Shown: positions 24,975 through 34,362, counted from the stretch's first letter. The stretch is 64,000 nt of DNA from Cytophagales bacterium (GCA_013299115.1 JAAFKA010000023.1:1-64000), one strand, 5' to 3'. Notes: generated by a model from the letters alone, not told the origin. Translations and numbers: made by a program.

Positions 24975-25834
24975 TGATTGATTAGGCTTAGAAATTTATC
25001 TGCTCTTAAAATATCTGTTTTTTCTTGTGCTGCAAGATACACGAGTTCTCCTAATTTTTGTTTAGAAATCATAGAAGAAAAGAAGTTTAAATCATTGTTT
25101 GTAGCTTCTGAAATAATATTTTGTAAATCTGTAATACTTTCAATGGTTTGAAAACCTAATTTTGATGTTTTCTTGACAAACTCCCCCTCTGTTGGTTTGG
25201 GATTTAACGAAATAAATCCTTGTATTACGCCTGATGTTTTCAAAAAATCTACCTTATTTTGATAACTTTCTGTAATTGGCGTATTTCCCAAAACAAAAAT
25301 AGGAATTTTGGTAGAGGCAATACCTGAAACTCTGATATTGATAGACTTTCCAATAGCTTTTAACATACTATCTGACCTCATTATGGAGGGTTGTCCTTTA
25401 TGAGATTTGTAATCCCCTATGTATTCTATTTTTTGGGTGGCTGGTAAGTATTGATAATTGGCTGTTACAGACATTTTTACCTCAAATAGAGCTTTTATAT
25501 TTTCTGCTTTTTGCTGCACCTCATTTGTTATGCAAAAAGCTACGTCTGCACTTGTCATTTTAGACAAACCCAATTCCTCGCAAACCATACCATTAACAGC
25601 GAATAAGCCCAAGTTTTTGGCGATGGGTTCAAGTAAATTTCTGCACCATTTTTCTGTAAATTGTCCTATCAAAGAATTGCGACTCTGTAAAGTTTGACTT
25701 TCAGAAGCCATTTTATTAGGTATATAGGCAAAATAGCCTGCTGCAAGTTTATAAAATAATTGTTCAGGTGTTGCAAAACTTTGCAAGGCATGTTCAAAAA
25801 ATTCTATTTCTGTGTTTTTATTCCAAAGTTCCAT
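24971..25834 (-). CDS. Putative type II restriction endonuclease
   Basis: 287 residues immediately upstream of, and overlapping, the methyltransferase gene. A PD-(D/E)xK-like site can be read as TSADVAF (Asp near residue 93) followed by ALFEVKMS (ExK near 115). I recognise no named enzyme family, so the call rests on gene context plus this motif. The protein starts MELWNKNTEIEFFEHALQSF. A second, internally deleted copy lies at 27573-28030. The recognition site cannot be predicted from the sequence. Confidence 0.65.
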   Translation of the reverse strand: MELWNKNTEIEFFEHALQSFATPEQLFYKLAAGYFAYIPNKMASESQTLQSRNSLIGQFTEKWCRNLLEPIAKNLGLFAVNGMVCEELGLSKMTSADVAFCITNEVQQKAENIKALFEVKMSVTANYQYLPATQKIEYIGDYKSHKGQPSIMRSDSMLKAIGKSINIRVSGIASTKIPIFVLGNTPITESYQNKVDFLKTSGVIQGFISLNPKPTEGEFVKKTSKLGFQTIESITDLQNIISEATNNDLNFFSSMISKQKLGELVYLAAQEKTDILRADKFLSLINQ

Positions 25835-25861
25835 AACTTATTTTGTGTGTACTGTTTTTTA

Positions 25862-26797
25862 TTATTTTGTAGCCTGTTCATAATTTTTTGCTTCTGAAAG
25901 TTCTACGGTTAAATTCCAATGATGTGCAATAAGGTTGGGAGAATGTGTAGCTACTAAGCTATTAATTCCAATAAAAGATGAAACTTCTAACAGGTCATCA
26001 ATAAAATGATTTTGCCAACTGATGTGGAGTGAAGTTTCTGGCTCGTCAAGTAGCACAAAAGTATTTTGCTTCGTTCTAAATAATAAAGAATAAAATAAAA
26101 CAAATATATGTTGCTCTCCTGACGAAAGAGCCATAATAGGAATAATTTGTTTGGTAATTGTAGAGCAAATTTCTAAACTATCATTTACCAAAGTTATGTA
26201 TTTATTGAGTAAATAGGTTTCGAGAAGTTTGATAAGAAGTTTGGATTTGTCGTTTTGATAGGGCTTTTTCTTAAACTCATTCCAATAAATCAAAGGTCTA
26301 TACATATCAAGCCTTTTTGTGCCAATCAACAAAGTTGTGTTCAAACTCCCTAAATCAAACTGACTTTTTAAATCTTTAATTACTCTCTTGTTATAAGTAG
26401 AGATATATTTTTGAGAGTTTGGGATTTTATTAGTGAGAATTAAATCATACAAAGATACTTTGGGGTTAATTTCTATATCTGCATAAGTATTTTTGATAGT
26501 AGTTAAAATTTCTTTCTCAAAATCTTGCCCATCAATAATTTTATGACCATTCAAAAAGATGTTATTATCTTTTTTTTCCACTGTAATTGTTTGATTATCA
26601 AATACTAACTGAAATTTTGTGAAAATAATACTATGAAAATATACATAATTCCAGTCTGCCACAGCACGCAACATATTAAGCAATGTTGTTTTGCCATAGC
26701 CATTTTCACCAATCATTATCGTCAGTTTTTCATTCAGACGAATATGGTGGTCAAAAGCACTAAATAAATTTTCTACAATAATTTCTTTTAGTTGCAT
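25862..26797 (-). CDS. AAA/SMC-like ATPase of the R-M operon
   Basis: 311 residues: Walker A IGENGYGKTT (about 30-39), signature LSSGEQHIF near 217, Walker B FVLLDEPETSLH near 245 and the H-loop VATHSPNLI near 280. This is the layout of AAA_15/AAA_21 ABC-type ATPases common in defence loci. There is no TOPRIM or other nuclease domain, so it is not an OLD nuclease. It is the first gene of the minus-strand operon and 27 bases before the endonuclease gene. It could regulate or power restriction, or be a separate abortive-infection ATPase. Confidence 0.75.
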   Translation of the reverse strand: MQLKEIIVENLFSAFDHHIRLNEKLTIMIGENGYGKTTLLNMLRAVADWNYVYFHSIIFTKFQLVFDNQTITVEKKDNNIFLNGHKIIDGQDFEKEILTTIKNTYADIEINPKVSLYDLILTNKIPNSQKYISTYNKRVIKDLKSQFDLGSLNTTLLIGTKRLDMYRPLIYWNEFKKKPYQNDKSKLLIKLLETYLLNKYITLVNDSLEICSTITKQIIPIMALSSGEQHIFVLFYSLLFRTKQNTFVLLDEPETSLHISWQNHFIDDLLEVSSFIGINSLVATHSPNLIAHHWNLTVELSEAKNYEQATK

Positions 26798-26817
26798 GAT
26801 TTTATCATTTTCGGCTG

Positions 26818-26849
26818 CAAAGCTACCAAAAAAATCTAAACTTTACAAG
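26818..26849 (-). promoter_or_regulatory. Promoter of the R-M/HEPN-MNT operon
   Basis: On the minus strand CTTG (26849-26846), 20 bases, then TAGCTTTG (26825-26818), a full TAnnTTTG -7 element, 20 bases before the ATPase start. The -7 part is copied at 28045-28052 before the decayed second R-M copy. Confidence 0.6.
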
Positions 26850-26925
26850 TTTTGGGTGGCAAAGTCCGTTGGAGTGGTAGTGCTTATGGTGTTTTCACAA
26901 GGCATTAAATGATAAGCCTCTTTTG

Positions 26926-27015
26926 CTTTGTTTGGGCTAATATTTTAGCCTCTTCCAAAGTTTTGTCTGCCCTCTCTAACCTGTATTTTATTAAGTCTGC
27001 CTTTGAATAAGTCAT
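26926..27015 (-). pseudogene. 5' fragment of a second HEPN gene
   Basis: Matches bases 23654-23743, the first 30 codons of the HEPN gene, with very few changes (TTTTGTCTGCC for TTTCGTCTGCC). Homology then stops; the 110 bases beyond (26826-26925) hold no gene. So MNT copy 2 has lost its HEPN partner. Confidence 0.85.
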
Positions 27016-27338
27016 AAAATTATTCCTTCTTTTTCAATATTTTTGTACAAAGATGCTACTTTTATTTGTTCCCACTCTTGTTGTGAGTAAATTAAATTGC
27101 TAATAACCACCTCAAAATCAAGTTCAATTTCAAATAATTCATTGCGTAATTGTTGTTTTAAAGCAGTATGCAGTGTAGAGTTAGTTAAAATTAGAAAATC
27201 CCAATCTGAATTTTCGTTTGCAGTTTTTCTTGCTTGCGAACCAAATAAATATATTTTGGCTTTGTTATCTGTTTTTAAAACAGTGTTTTTTATCTGTTCT
27301 AAGAATTGATTGTCCTGAAAAGTAGGTTTGTTTTGCAT
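27012..27338 (-). CDS. MNT-type nucleotidyltransferase, copy 2 (identical to copy 1)
   Basis: 108 residues, identical in protein and apparently in DNA to the gene at 23740-24066, with the same GSx10DxD motif. Flanking duplicated sequence is diverged (methyltransferase remnant about 95 percent) and heavily deleted. The intact and identical MNT gene in a decayed neighbourhood therefore suggests gene conversion or selection for the antitoxin-like function. No HEPN partner remains next to it. Confidence 0.8.
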   Translation of the reverse strand: MQNKPTFQDNQFLEQIKNTVLKTDNKAKIYLFGSQARKTANENSDWDFLILTNSTLHTALKQQLRNELFEIELDFEVVISNLIYSQQEWEQIKVASLYKNIEKEGIIL

Positions 27339-27355
27339 AAAAGTATTTCATTTTT

Positions 27356-27576
27356 TTAAAACAGAGGATTTGAAATTAGGTTTAGTCGTTTTTGTGCCAA
27401 CTTTATATAGTCCTCGCTAATTTCGTAACCTACAAAGTTGCGATTATTTTTCAAAGCAGCTACCGCCGTCGTGCCACTGCCCATAAAAGGGTCAAGCACA
27501 ATATCAGTCGTAAACGAATAAAGTTGCCTTTTGTGCCAAAAGCACTTGTTTCTGTTCCACTACGGTCGAATTTCAT
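27356..27576 (-). pseudogene. Internally deleted copy of the DNA methyltransferase gene
   Basis: The first 50 or so coding bases (matching 24926-24974) are joined near 27528 to the last 170 (matching 24084-24249). About 670 bases are lost, including motif IV, and the remaining 221 bases are not a multiple of three. Motif I DNA is still recognisable. Non-functional. Confidence 0.85.
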
Positions 27577-28030
27577 TGATTGATTAGGCTTAGAAATTTA
27601 TCTGCTCTTAAAATATCTGTTTTTTCTTGTGCTGCAAGATACACGAGTTCTCCTAATTTTTGTTTAGAAATCATAGAAGAAAAGAAGTTTAAATCATTGT
27701 TTGCTGCACCTCATTTGTTGTGCAAAAGGCTACATCAGCACTTGTCATTTTAGACAAACCTAATTCCTCGCAAACCATACCATTAACAGCAAATAAGCCC
27801 AAGTTTTTGGCGATAGGTTCAAGTAAATTTCTGCACCATTTTTCTGTAAATTGTCCTATCAAAGAATTGCGACTCTGTAAAGTTTGACTTTCAGAAGCCA
27901 TTTTATTAGGTATATAGGCAAAATAGCCTGCTGCAAATTTATAAAATAATTGTTCAGGTGTTGCAAAACTTTGCAAGGCTTGTTCAAAAAATTCTATTTC
28001 TGTGTTTTTATTCCAAAGTTCCATCGTCAT
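27573..28030 (-). pseudogene. Internally deleted copy of the restriction endonuclease gene
   Basis: The first 320 bases (protein MELWNKNTEIEFFEQALQSF through VAFCTTNEVQQ) are joined near 27700 to the last 125 or so. The deletion removes the putative ExK catalytic segment and shifts the frame. Upstream, 28031-28065 matches the sequence in front of the ATPase at 26798-26835, showing that the ATPase gene of this second copy is deleted too. Confidence 0.85.
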
Positions 28031-28260
28031 ATCATTTTCGGCTGCAAAGCTACCAAAAAACTTATTCTTTTACTAAAATCTCATTAATTTACTTTATTAC
28101 TTCTATAGTTTTAGTCGCAAAATTAGTAATTTGGTAGATTTCGTAAAACTTCCATTCTTTTTTGAATGGGAAACAAAGAATTAAAATATCTTTTATAACT
28201 TGCCAATGCAATATCACTTGCTGTGAGCTGTAAGGTAAAATATACATACCAACAATGTTT

Positions 28261-29574
28261 ATGCAAAAAATTTGGTTAATTATCCAAAGAGAATACTGGA
28301 CAAGAGTCCGCAAACCTTCTTTTATTATCATGTCCATTTTGGGTCCTGTGCTGTTGGCTCTGCTGATGGTAGTTCCTATTTGGCTGGCTTCCCGCAGTGG
28401 CGATGAAAAAGTAATTCAGGTGATAGACGAGTCGGGTTATTTTGCCTACAAACTACCCACCTTAGAAAAATTGCGGTTTATCTATGTTCAGATGCCCCTT
28501 GCCCAAGCTAAAAATGAACTTAAAAAAAGTGGTTACGATGGCGTACTGCACATACCTGCCCTCGACCTCAAACAAGCAGAGGCTACGAACAAAAGTATAG
28601 AATTGTACGCAGAAAAAAACTTGTCTGTTTTTACCAAAAAAGTGATAGAAAAGGCAATGGAAAAGGAAATAGAGGGCATGAAACTCCAACAAATTGGGGT
28701 GAGTGAACAAACCTTAGCTGCCATACGTACCAAAGTTTCTATTCAAACCATTAATCTTAGCGAGGAAGGTGAAAAAGCAAGTAGTTCGGAGGCTTTTACA
28801 GCCATTGGTTATTTTAGTGGCATTTTGATTTATATATTCATCTTTTTGTATGGTGTGCAAGTGATGCGAGGGGTATTGGAGGAGAAAACCAACCGTATTA
28901 TAGAAGTTTTGATTTCTTCGGTCAAACCTTTTGAACTCATGATGGGCAAAATTTTGGGCATTGCTGCCGTTGCCCTCACGCAATTTGTTATATGGACAAC
29001 CTTTTCTTTGGGAGCCTCGACCTTAGTTTCTGCTATTTACAAATTAGATAGATTTTCAGATACCAAAATCACCGATACTTTGTCCACAATGAAAGATGCA
29101 GGGCAAATTCAGCAAAGTTTGGAGCTTTTTCAAATTATGCAACAACTCAATGCCATAAACATTCCGTTGATATTGGTCTGCTTTGTTTTCTATTTTTTGA
29201 TGGGCTACTTGTTGTATGCAGCTCTGTATGCAGCCGTAGGTGCAGCGTCTGATAGTGAAACCGACTCACAACAGTTTATGTTGCCTATTTCTATTCCCTT
29301 GGTAGGCTCTATTGTGATGCTTTCTGCCGTTATTACCGACCCCAACAGCCAATTAGCATTTTGGGCATCTATTTTTCCTTTGACTTCGCCTGTTATTATG
29401 ATGGTGCGTGTGCCTTTTATTGGTTTTTCTTGGGAAATTTTACTCTCTATGGCATTGCTCATAGGCTCTTTTGTTGGTGCTGTCTGGGTAGCAGCCCGCA
29501 TTTACAGAGTGGGAATTTTGATGTACGGCAAAAAAGTAACCTACAAAGAGTTGAGAAAATGGTTATTTTATTAG
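28261..29574 (+). CDS. ABC-2 type transporter permease (NatB-like)
   Basis: About 437 residues. It begins MQKIWLIIQREYWTRVRKPS, a start typical of this family; an ATG six bases earlier (28255) is possible. One membrane segment (ILGPVLLALLMVVPIWLA) is followed by a large soluble loop of about 140 residues and then five or six membrane segments (GILIYIFIFLYG, ILGIAAVALTQFVIW, PLILVCFVFYFLMGYLLY, SIFPLTSPVIMMVRVPF, LLIGSFVGAVWVAA). It is the permease half of an ATP-driven exporter, sodium/drug type by resemblance. No ATPase gene lies beside it, so the partner is elsewhere. Confidence 0.85.
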   Translation: MQKIWLIIQREYWTRVRKPSFIIMSILGPVLLALLMVVPIWLASRSGDEKVIQVIDESGYFAYKLPTLEKLRFIYVQMPLAQAKNELKKSGYDGVLHIPALDLKQAEATNKSIELYAEKNLSVFTKKVIEKAMEKEIEGMKLQQIGVSEQTLAAIRTKVSIQTINLSEEGEKASSSEAFTAIGYFSGILIYIFIFLYGVQVMRGVLEEKTNRIIEVLISSVKPFELMMGKILGIAAVALTQFVIWTTFSLGASTLVSAIYKLDRFSDTKITDTLSTMKDAGQIQQSLELFQIMQQLNAINIPLILVCFVFYFLMGYLLYAALYAAVGAASDSETDSQQFMLPISIPLVGSIVMLSAVITDPNSQLAFWASIFPLTSPVIMMVRVPFIGFSWEILLSMALLIGSFVGAVWVAARIYRVGILMYGKKVTYKELRKWLFY

Positions 29575-29672
29575 ATAAGACAGCTATTTGCGAAACATTT
29601 TTTGCCACAATCCGTTGTAAGCCTAAGTATTAAAACAATATTAGAAAAGTATTAAAATTAACTTAGAAAACA

Positions 29673-30419
29673 ATGGACAATTTTTATAAAAAGTTTTGCT
29701 TTTTCTTAGCAATCTTTTTAAGCTGGGGAACTTATCAGGTATATGCACAACAGAACTTGTTTAACATTCCTTCGGCAACCATTACGCCTAAAAAGGGCTT
29801 TTTTTATCAGCACCAACTCAATATCTATGAAGCAAGTAATTTTGCTTCTAAGCACCACTTAGTTTATGGCTTAGGGCGAAACTGGGAAGTAGGTTTAAAT
29901 ATTGTCAATATTGGCATTACGCCGCGCAGACAAGGCACATGGTTTCCTACCAATACAACCAATAATGCAGAACCTATGGGACCTATGGCTATGCTTACAG
30001 CCCAAAAACAATTTGATTTTGGTCATCATTGGCAACTCAATATAGGTACACAAATAGGGTCTAATATTTTTACAGGAGATTTAGGCAGTCGTCATATTGG
30101 CTCTTTCAGTTATGCAATGGCATCTTATAAAACCAACAAACATTGGCATTTTATGGCAGGACCTTATGTGAGTGACGAAACTTTTATGGGCAAAGGCAGC
30201 AATGTAGGTATGGTGGCAGGCGTAGAAATTCCATTGAACGAAAAATGGATATTTATGGGAGATTTTGTTTCGGGCAACACCAAAAACTCGGTAAGTGTCA
30301 TTGGTTTTACTTATAATGTTACCAAAAAATTCCAAATTTGCTTGGGTGGTTTAGTACCCAATCCAAACAGCAAAGAAAAGTATGGTGTAGTGGCTGAAAT
30401 CAACTTATTTAATTTCTAA
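29673..30419 (+). CDS. Secreted/outer-membrane beta-barrel-like protein, unknown function
   Basis: 248 residues with a signal peptide (MDNFYKKFCFFLAIFLSWG...VYAQ). The mature part is made of alternating beta-strand segments with many aromatic residues (HHLVYGLGRNWEVGLNIVNI, KHWHFMAGPYVSDETFMG, WIFMGDFVSGNTKNSVSVIG) ending in NLFNF, as in small outer-membrane barrels, where a terminal Phe is usual. No known family is recognised. Single gene, ending 42 bases before the tRNA promoter. Confidence 0.7.
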   Translation: MDNFYKKFCFFLAIFLSWGTYQVYAQQNLFNIPSATITPKKGFFYQHQLNIYEASNFASKHHLVYGLGRNWEVGLNIVNIGITPRRQGTWFPTNTTNNAEPMGPMAMLTAQKQFDFGHHWQLNIGTQIGSNIFTGDLGSRHIGSFSYAMASYKTNKHWHFMAGPYVSDETFMGKGSNVGMVAGVEIPLNEKWIFMGDFVSGNTKNSVSVIGFTYNVTKKFQICLGGLVPNPNSKEKYGVVAEINLFNF

Positions 30420-30461
30420 GTTTTTTGGTAGGCAAAAAAATGAAAAAAAATTAAAAAGAAA

Positions 30462-30493
30462 TTTGGAAAATAAAAAAAACACCTCTACCTTTG
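30462..30493 (+). promoter_or_regulatory. Consensus promoter of tRNA-Gln
   Basis: TTTG (30462-30465), 20 bases, TACCTTTG (30486-30493): an exact match to the Bacteroidota -33/-7 consensus, about 70 bases before the mature tRNA. Confidence 0.8.
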
Positions 30494-30562
30494 TAACGCA
30501 ATTCAGAAAAAACGAAAAAACAACAAAAGTTGTTTAGAATTGACACTGAAAAGTAAGTTTAT

Positions 30563-30635
30563 TGTCTGATGGTGTAATTGGCAACACGTCTGATTTTGGT
30601 TCAGAAGAGTCCTGGTTCGACCCCAGGTCGGACAA
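30563..30635 (+). tRNA. tRNA-Gln (anticodon TTG)
   Basis: The 73-base sequence folds as a cloverleaf. Acceptor TGTCTGA pairs with TCGGACA, discriminator A. D-loop region GGTGTAATTGGCAAC, anticodon stem TCTGA/TCAGA around TTTTGGT with TTG at positions 34-36, T-arm CCTGGTTCGACCCCAGG. CCA is not encoded. It is flanked by a consensus promoter and a strong terminator, so it is a single-gene unit. Confidence 0.95.
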
Positions 30636-30658
30636 CGAAGTTTAAATTTTTAAAACAC

Positions 30659-30697
30659 AAAGAGTGCCTTTAAACTACTTTAAAGGCACTCTTTTTA
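30659..30697 (+). terminator. Rho-independent terminator after tRNA-Gln
   Basis: AAAGAGTGCCTTTAAA and TTTAAAGGCACTCTTT form a stem of about 15 bp with a CTAC loop, followed by T-rich TTTATAT. The m5C methyltransferase gene starts 19 bases later. Confidence 0.85.
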
Positions 30698-30715
30698 TAT
30701 AAGTGTAATAAGCAA

Positions 30716-31780
30716 ATGAAAAACTGTTATTTAGGCGTAGATATTTTTTCAGGTGCTGGAGGCATGAGTGTCGGGGCTTTACAGGCAGGCATAACTATCG
30801 AATTAGCTGTTGATAATGATTTAGATGCTGGCAAAACTTATAAGAGAAATCACACCCAAACAGATTTTGTACTTGATGATATAAAAAACATTAATCCTTT
30901 AAGTTATACAAACATTAATCCTTTTATATTGTTTGGGGGTCCACCTTGTCAAGGTTTTTCACTATCAAATACTCGTACAAGAAATGATAGTAATGCTAAA
31001 AATCAACTTTTTAAAGAGTTTCTACGGTTTTTAGATATGTTAAAACCTACTTGGTTTGTTTTTGAAAATGTGGAAGGTTTTGAACTATTTAATAAAGGTC
31101 AAACTGTTAAGTTCATAGCAAATGAATTTAGTAACTTAGGTTATAAAGTTTCATTCCGTACTTTGTCTGCCTCTGACTTCGGTGTTCCACAAACAAGAAA
31201 AAGATTTTTTATGGTAGGAAATATACAAAACATAGATTTTAAATTTCCGTTACCTACGCACATAGAAAAAAAGGTAACAGTATGGGAAGCTATTTGTGAT
31301 TTGCCCATTTTAGAAAATGGTAGTAAAATACTTATTGGTGATTATCAAGATGTTGAACTAAACAAATATTTATCATATATTCGTCATAACTCTAAAAACC
31401 CAACTCAAAATATTGTTTCTCGCAATGAAGATTATGTTCTTGAAAGATATAAATACATAAAACAAGGGCAAAATTGGAGGGCAATACCTGATGAACTTAT
31501 GCAAAATTACAAGAATAAAGAAAATTGTCATAGTGGAATTTACAAACGTCTCGAAGCTAATAAACCTTCGGTAGTTATTGCTAATTACAGAAAAAATATG
31601 CTTATTCACCCTTTTCAAGATAGAGGTTTATCTGTTAGAGAAGCTGCAAGGTTACAGAGTTTTCCTGATACTTTCTATTTTGAAGGTTCTATTATGCACG
31701 TACAGCAACAAATAGGGAATGCAGTACCTCCATTATTAGCAAAAGCTATTTTTGAAAGTATTATTCAACAGTCTAAATGA
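30716..31780 (+). CDS. DNA (cytosine-5) methyltransferase
   Basis: 354 residues with all main m5C motifs in order: I DIFSGAGGMSVG (near 8), IV FGGPPCQGFS with the catalytic Cys (near 75), VI FENVEGFE (near 118), VIII PQTRKRFFMVG (near 160), IX RLQSFPDTF and X QQIGNAVPPLL near the end. The target-recognition region lies between VIII and IX. First gene of a four-gene set with three-base spacing to the next. No restriction nuclease follows; the partners are a double GHKL protein, a receiver remnant and a caspase-like protein. Confidence 0.9.
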   Translation: MKNCYLGVDIFSGAGGMSVGALQAGITIELAVDNDLDAGKTYKRNHTQTDFVLDDIKNINPLSYTNINPFILFGGPPCQGFSLSNTRTRNDSNAKNQLFKEFLRFLDMLKPTWFVFENVEGFELFNKGQTVKFIANEFSNLGYKVSFRTLSASDFGVPQTRKRFFMVGNIQNIDFKFPLPTHIEKKVTVWEAICDLPILENGSKILIGDYQDVELNKYLSYIRHNSKNPTQNIVSRNEDYVLERYKYIKQGQNWRAIPDELMQNYKNKENCHSGIYKRLEANKPSVVIANYRKNMLIHPFQDRGLSVREAARLQSFPDTFYFEGSIMHVQQQIGNAVPPLLAKAIFESIIQQSK

Positions 31781-31783
31781 GTT

Positions 31784-33931
31784 ATGAAAAATAAGCAGGA
31801 TAGTTTACAATTTAAGTTTGATATAAGCACTTTTAAGTTGCTTGGTCGTGAACTTATTACAGATAAAATTACTGCCTTAGTAGAGTTGGTCAAAAATTGC
31901 TATGATGCCAATGCCCAAAATGTTTGGATTACTTTTGAAAACAGCCTTGATTTCAAAAAAGGTAAAATTACTATTCAAGATGACGGAATTGGTATGAATA
32001 ACAATGATATTCGAAATAAATGGATGGTTATTGGTACGAATAGCAAACGTGAAAAGGATTTTTCCCCAGAACCTTATAACCGAAAATATGTAGGAGAAAA
32101 AGGTGTAGGTAGATTTGCAGTAGATAAATTAGGCTCAAAATTGGTCATGACCACCAAAAAAGCAGACGAAAAAGAAGCTGTTATTTTGACTATTGATTGG
32201 CGAGAATACGAGCAAAAGAATAAAATACAAAGTCTTTTCCCTTTCGATTCTCCAAAGAGGATTTTGTTTACAGATATAAAAAACAATTATGAAACTAAAA
32301 TAATTTCTGACCAAACTAATGGAACGAAGTTAGAAATGACTTTTTATAATATTGAGCATATTTGGACTGATATAGATATTAGGCGTGCAGAAAAAGAACT
32401 TTCAAGGTTGCTTGTTCCATACGGAAAATTAAAATATCCGTTTAATATTTTTATCAGAAAATCAGAAAATGTAGATTTTGAGCAAATCAAAGTAGCTGCC
32501 TTAGATAAACACGCAACTTATAGTTTTCATTTGGATTTTGATTTTGAAAATAATACACAACAAATAGCTAAATTTGACAAGGAAACAGGAGAATTAAAAG
32601 TTATTGAAAGCAAAATAGAGAATTTTGGAGGTATTATTCTTGATTTTCATTATTATGACGAAAATGCCAAACGCAGATTTAAAGATACCTATAAAAACTA
32701 TGATATTGATGGCGTAAAAGTATATCGAGATGGTGTATTAACAACTCCTTGTGCTGAAGTTTCAGATACCATTAATAAACAACGAGATATTTTTGGGCTT
32801 GATAAAAGACGTTATGGTGGTTTTTTCGACAAAGTAAGTAGTCGGGACTTGATTATTATTGTGCAAATAAGCAAAAATAATAATCCGAATATTATAGACG
32901 CAACTAATCGTCAGGACTTTATAGAGAACGAGGAAAGTAAATTTTTTAAAGACTTCATTGTTAAACAAATTTTTGAATTTGAAAAGTCTTTAAAATCGGG
33001 CAAGAAAAAAAATGCTACAGACACTAAAACACAGTTGCAAGATTTTAGGTTAGATGTTAAAACTGTAAAAGATGAACTCAAAAATATATATCAAAATATT
33101 GAAAAGAATCAAAGTGCAGATAACTTGGTATTAAAACCATTATTGGAAAATTTTGAACTACAACTTAATAAAATTTCAGAAACTACAAACAAGGCTTATA
33201 GACAAATAGAGCAACTACAAAAAGAGGAAGTTCGTAAAGATAACCTCTATTTGAGTCTGATGTCTTTGCAAAATTACTCGTTGGAAATTTCGCACATGGT
33301 AAGTATTGTAATCGGTAAAATTAAGCGTAATGCGGAATATATTAGAGATAACATAGAAAAAACAGATAAAATTTCTAATAATATACGTTTTGCGAGCAAT
33401 ATTTTTATTGAAATGGAGAAGTTAGACAAAGGAGTAAAATTTTTATTAAGTTATGCTAACTCAAATAAAGAGGCAGAAGAGATTGATATCAAAAGTATGA
33501 TAGAAAAACTGTTTTATGAACACTACAAAGATATATTTCAGAATGAGGGAATTACACCCATTGTAGATATTCGAGATACATTTGTGTTTATACATAACTA
33601 TAAGTTTTTTGAAGATATTTTCGAAAATTTAATCAACAACTCTATTAAAGCCTTAGTAGGTAGAGAAGACAAAATTATCAAATGTAGTACTAATATTGAA
33701 AAAAATAATTTTGTAATTATCTTTTCTGATAATGGTATTGGTATTGCAGAAGATATAAAAGACCGTATTTTTGATATGTTTTTTACAACTACCTTAGACC
33801 AACAAGGTGCTGGCTTAGGCTTATATATTGTAGAAACTCGTTTAGCTTCTGTTAAAGGCAATATAGAATTAGTCAAACCTGAATTAAAACAAGGTGCAAG
33901 TTTCAAAATCACTATTCCCCTAACAAAATAA
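31784..33931 (+). CDS. Double-GHKL protein: MORC/Hsp90-like ATPase fused to histidine-kinase-like ATPase
   Basis: 715 residues. The N-terminal GHKL ATPase has N-box ALVELVKNCYDANA (about 31-44), IQDDGIGM near 70 and EKGVGRFA near 105, resembling the MutL/MORC-type ATPases described in restriction-modification loci. A middle region of about 300 residues ends in a coiled coil. Then comes a kinase-like part: SLEISHMVSIV (possible phospho-His near 503), ENLINNSIKAL (N-box), FSDNGIGIAED (G1) and GAGLGLYIV (G2). So two nucleotide-binding domains sit in one protein. Lies between the methyltransferase and a receiver-like gene, suggesting DNA-state sensing coupled to phosphorelay. The coupling is inference. 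Confidence 0.8.
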   Translation: MKNKQDSLQFKFDISTFKLLGRELITDKITALVELVKNCYDANAQNVWITFENSLDFKKGKITIQDDGIGMNNNDIRNKWMVIGTNSKREKDFSPEPYNRKYVGEKGVGRFAVDKLGSKLVMTTKKADEKEAVILTIDWREYEQKNKIQSLFPFDSPKRILFTDIKNNYETKIISDQTNGTKLEMTFYNIEHIWTDIDIRRAEKELSRLLVPYGKLKYPFNIFIRKSENVDFEQIKVAALDKHATYSFHLDFDFENNTQQIAKFDKETGELKVIESKIENFGGIILDFHYYDENAKRRFKDTYKNYDIDGVKVYRDGVLTTPCAEVSDTINKQRDIFGLDKRRYGGFFDKVSSRDLIIIVQISKNNNPNIIDATNRQDFIENEESKFFKDFIVKQIFEFEKSLKSGKKKNATDTKTQLQDFRLDVKTVKDELKNIYQNIEKNQSADNLVLKPLLENFELQLNKISETTNKAYRQIEQLQKEEVRKDNLYLSLMSLQNYSLEISHMVSIVIGKIKRNAEYIRDNIEKTDKISNNIRFASNIFIEMEKLDKGVKFLLSYANSNKEAEEIDIKSMIEKLFYEHYKDIFQNEGITPIVDIRDTFVFIHNYKFFEDIFENLINNSIKALVGREDKIIKCSTNIEKNNFVIIFSDNGIGIAEDIKDRIFDMFFTTTLDQQGAGLGLYIVETRLASVKGNIELVKPELKQGASFKITIPLTK

Positions 33932-33937
33932 TCAGTT

Positions 33938-34362
33938 ATGGTACTGTCTAAATCTAAAACACATATCATCATCGTTGATGATGATATGAAAGAAGATGAT
34001 GTAGAGGTAGAAACTCTAAAAGAGTATTACCAAAATGTACATTTATTTCCTCGAGGAAAGTTAATGGTTTTATTGGTAAAAGAGTTTCAATAAAAGAGTT
34101 TATAGATAAAGTGCATGAAGTAGAAAAAGTCTATATCAGGGACAATGGCATTGCGTCAGCTTTGGAGGCGTGGATTTATAGACAAGAAAGAGATAAATTA
34201 GACAAGCCATATTTAATTGAGGCAAATGGCAAAGTATATACCTTAAATGATTTGTTGCGTGAAATTCGTTTGCAAACAGAGGTAGGTAGAAAATTTGAAA
34301 AAGATGCTTACGATATGTTAATTGATATTTTAATTGATAAACAAGCAGCAAACAATGACTAA
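33938..34362 (+). pseudogene. Receiver-like (response regulator) gene with deletion/frameshift
   Basis: The first frame (33938-34093, 51 codons) opens like a receiver, THIIIVDDDMKEDDVEVETL, with the acidic cluster of CheY-like domains, and then stops. A second frame, open before 34111 and running to 34362, continues with KEFIDKVHEVEKVYIRDNGI and LIEANGKVYTLNDLLREIRL, resembling the C-terminal extension of such regulators. The phospho-acceptor Asp strand and the middle of the receiver are missing, so a deletion plus frameshift is likely. It could also be two very small genes. Partner of the kinase-like protein before it; its end overlaps the next gene by eight bases. Confidence 0.55.

Noticed and set aside
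25862-26797. OLD-family nuclease or Gabija-type component
   Set aside because: Only the ATPase part is present; no TOPRIM domain and no UvrD-like partner in the operon.
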